Positions 63,038 to 64,000 of a stretch of DNA of 64,000 nucleotides are shown here, piece after piece. A program made the translations under genes and the position numbers. A model generated the notes under the pieces. The model did not search any database and was not told the origin of the DNA. It saw only the letters and a list, made by a program, of their open reading frames with translations. This DNA is from an uncultured Aquimarina sp. (GTDB taxonomy: Bacteria; Bacteroidota; Bacteroidia; Flavobacteriales; Flavobacteriaceae). The stretch's first letter is position 1. Each line of letters begins with the position of its first letter. The DNA lies in NCBI RefSeq assembly GCF_947496855.1, contig NZ_CANMED010000006.1:62001-126000 (forward strand), given 5' to 3'.

Positions 63038-64000
63038 TTAACTACCACAAGCCCCAAGATTGTTCCATCCACTAGCTGTTCTTTCGTATAGATCTCCATT
63101 ATAAGTAACTTGATCTCCAGTGGAATACGAAGCACTACCATTATATGCTGCTACACCATCGCAAATATCAGTGCTAGGAACACTATCACAAGGGCCAAGA
63201 TTAGTCCATCCGCTAGCGGTTCTTTGGTATAAACTTCCTTGATAGGTTACTTGATCTCCGATAGCATACGAAGCACTATTATTATATGTTGCTACACCGT
63301 CACAGTTGCTGCCACCAGTTGTAGTTCCAGGGTAAATAGTAGCTATAAAAGATTTGTCTGTTGTAGATAACTGAGTATTACTTCCTACGGCAACACCATC
63401 TGTAGTATGTTCTGCAGGGATAGGATAGTGCATGATAGATTTTGGATCGTAGTCACTATAGTTAGAAACATTCACTTCATAACGTCTGAAAAGATTATTA
63501 TCTACCTGTGCTCTACTCCAGTTGTTAGGTGGCCCTGCATAGTATGCATATACGGCCTCTTTATCCCAATTAATACCAGCTACAGGGTTTTGATGTTCGT
63601 GAATCAAACCAAGAGCATGTCCGAATTCGTGAATTGTAGTTCTTCTAAATTCAGTATCAGATGTGTTATTATTAAACCATCCAAAATGCATACTATGTGA
63701 TTGGTTATTCGAATCAGTTCCAAGATATGACCAAGATCCTCCATCATTTGCAAATTGGCCTTCTCTAAAACCAATTTTAATGTTAGCACTACTGCTTGAA
63801 GAAACCCATTCAAACTTAATGTTTGCATAATCTTCCCATTCTACAGCATATTGTCTTACTTTAGATTGAACAAAATTATTTCCATTTAAAAATTTTACTC
63901 GGATAGTTTGACCTGTTTGCCATTCCTTTGCTTTAAGACTAGCAGCTTTTGAAATGTCATTATCAGTGTTCCATTTTTCTATACATACGTGAGCGACTTT
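63038..64000 (-). CDS. Astacin-like (M12) metalloprotease with two CBM5/12-type repeats (N-terminus beyond window edge)
   Basis: The frame is open from base 64000, where it reads KVAHVCIEKWNTDND, to the stop at 63038, so 320 codons are visible; the signal peptide and lipobox are outside. The zinc motif HEFGHALGLIHEHQ and Met-turn SIMHYP are intact, and two CBM5/12-type modules follow (CDGVATYNNSASYAIGDQV and CDGVAAYNGSASYSTGDQV). It is a close paralogue of the 356-aa protein encoded downstream, colinear along the visible length, so the pair is a tandem duplication. The repeats differ more between modules than in the neighbour. Confidence 0.92.
   Translation of the reverse strand, partial: KVAHVCIEKWNTDNDISKAASLKAKEWQTGQTIRVKFLNGNNFVQSKVRQYAVEWEDYANIKFEWVSSSSSANIKIGFREGQFANDGGSWSYLGTDSNNQSHSMHFGWFNNNTSDTEFRRTTIHEFGHALGLIHEHQNPVAGINWDKEAVYAYYAGPPNNWSRAQVDNNLFRRYEVNVSNYSDYDPKSIMHYPIPAEHTTDGVAVGSNTQLSTTDKSFIATIYPGTTTGGSNCDGVATYNNSASYAIGDQVTYQGSLYQRTASGWTNLGPCDSVPSTDICDGVAAYNGSASYSTGDQVTYNGDLYERTASGWNNLGACGS

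Noticed and set aside
1..64000. tRNA, rRNA, insertion sequences, prophage genes or CRISPR arrays
   Set aside because: None were recognised on reading; weak tRNA-like folds cannot be excluded without a covariance-model search.

Overview
The window is AT-rich chromosomal DNA from a member of the Bacteroidota, most probably a marine Flavobacteriaceae of the Aquimarina type. The family call rests on type IX secretion (T9SS) C-terminal sorting domains, many lipoproteins with short Cys lipoboxes followed by acidic residues, promoters of the TAnnTTTG (-7) class, a hybrid two-component system with an AraC output domain, an IPExxxVDY protein, and the SUF pathway as the visible Fe-S assembly system. 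The genus is a guess from gene content. I recognised no tRNA, rRNA, insertion sequence, prophage or CRISPR array.

Layout. 1-8.6 kb is the Fe-S assembly region: an A-type carrier, sufB, a small lipoprotein gene, sufC and sufD in one minus-strand operon, followed by a DUF2306 gene and a YARHG lipoprotein gene. sufS (cut by the left edge) lies beyond an opposed serine-hydrolase gene and has its own promoter. 8.8-12 kb holds a LytTR response regulator and LytS-type kinase followed by a lipoprotein gene whose promoter carries a 21-bp-spaced direct repeat. 12.1-22.2 kb is a minus-strand cluster of exported proteins: three LVIVD (choice-of-anchor B) paralogues, two seven-repeat propeller lipoproteins, an MbnP-family protein and a MauG/MbnH-like di-heme peroxidase. 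22.6-32.5 kb holds thiL, a small Cys-rich protein, an alpha/beta hydrolase, brnQ, a second di-heme peroxidase, a VOC protein, Xaa-Pro aminopeptidase and a large BNR/VPS10-type exported protein.

32.6-39.7 kb is a signalling block: a 1293-aa hybrid two-component regulator flanked by two paralogous GAF-AraC membrane proteins. 39.9-53.1 kb is an accessory-looking run of small exported proteins and lipoproteins (propeller, Kelch-like, collagen-like, He_PIG-like, degenerate M23, SIMPL-like). Five promoters here share a 31-bp dyad placed exactly 22 bp upstream of a -7-like box, so the five genes look like one regulon; this is the most interesting signal in the window. 53.2-61.7 kb returns to core functions: DUF2721, a PAS kinase with a lone receiver, pyruvate kinase, an IPExxxVDY protein, rnc, fabF, acpP, purN and a viroplasmin-RNase H fusion. 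The right end holds two tandem astacin-like metalloproteases with C-terminal chitin-binding-type repeats, the second cut by the window edge.

In broad terms, housekeeping operons (Fe-S assembly, fatty-acid synthesis, glycolysis) surround blocks devoted to the cell surface: sensing (LytTR/LytS, hybrid regulator, GAF-AraC), anchored propeller proteins, redox enzymes and proteases. Starts were moved inward from long open frames where a signal peptide, promoter box or family N-terminus fixed them.
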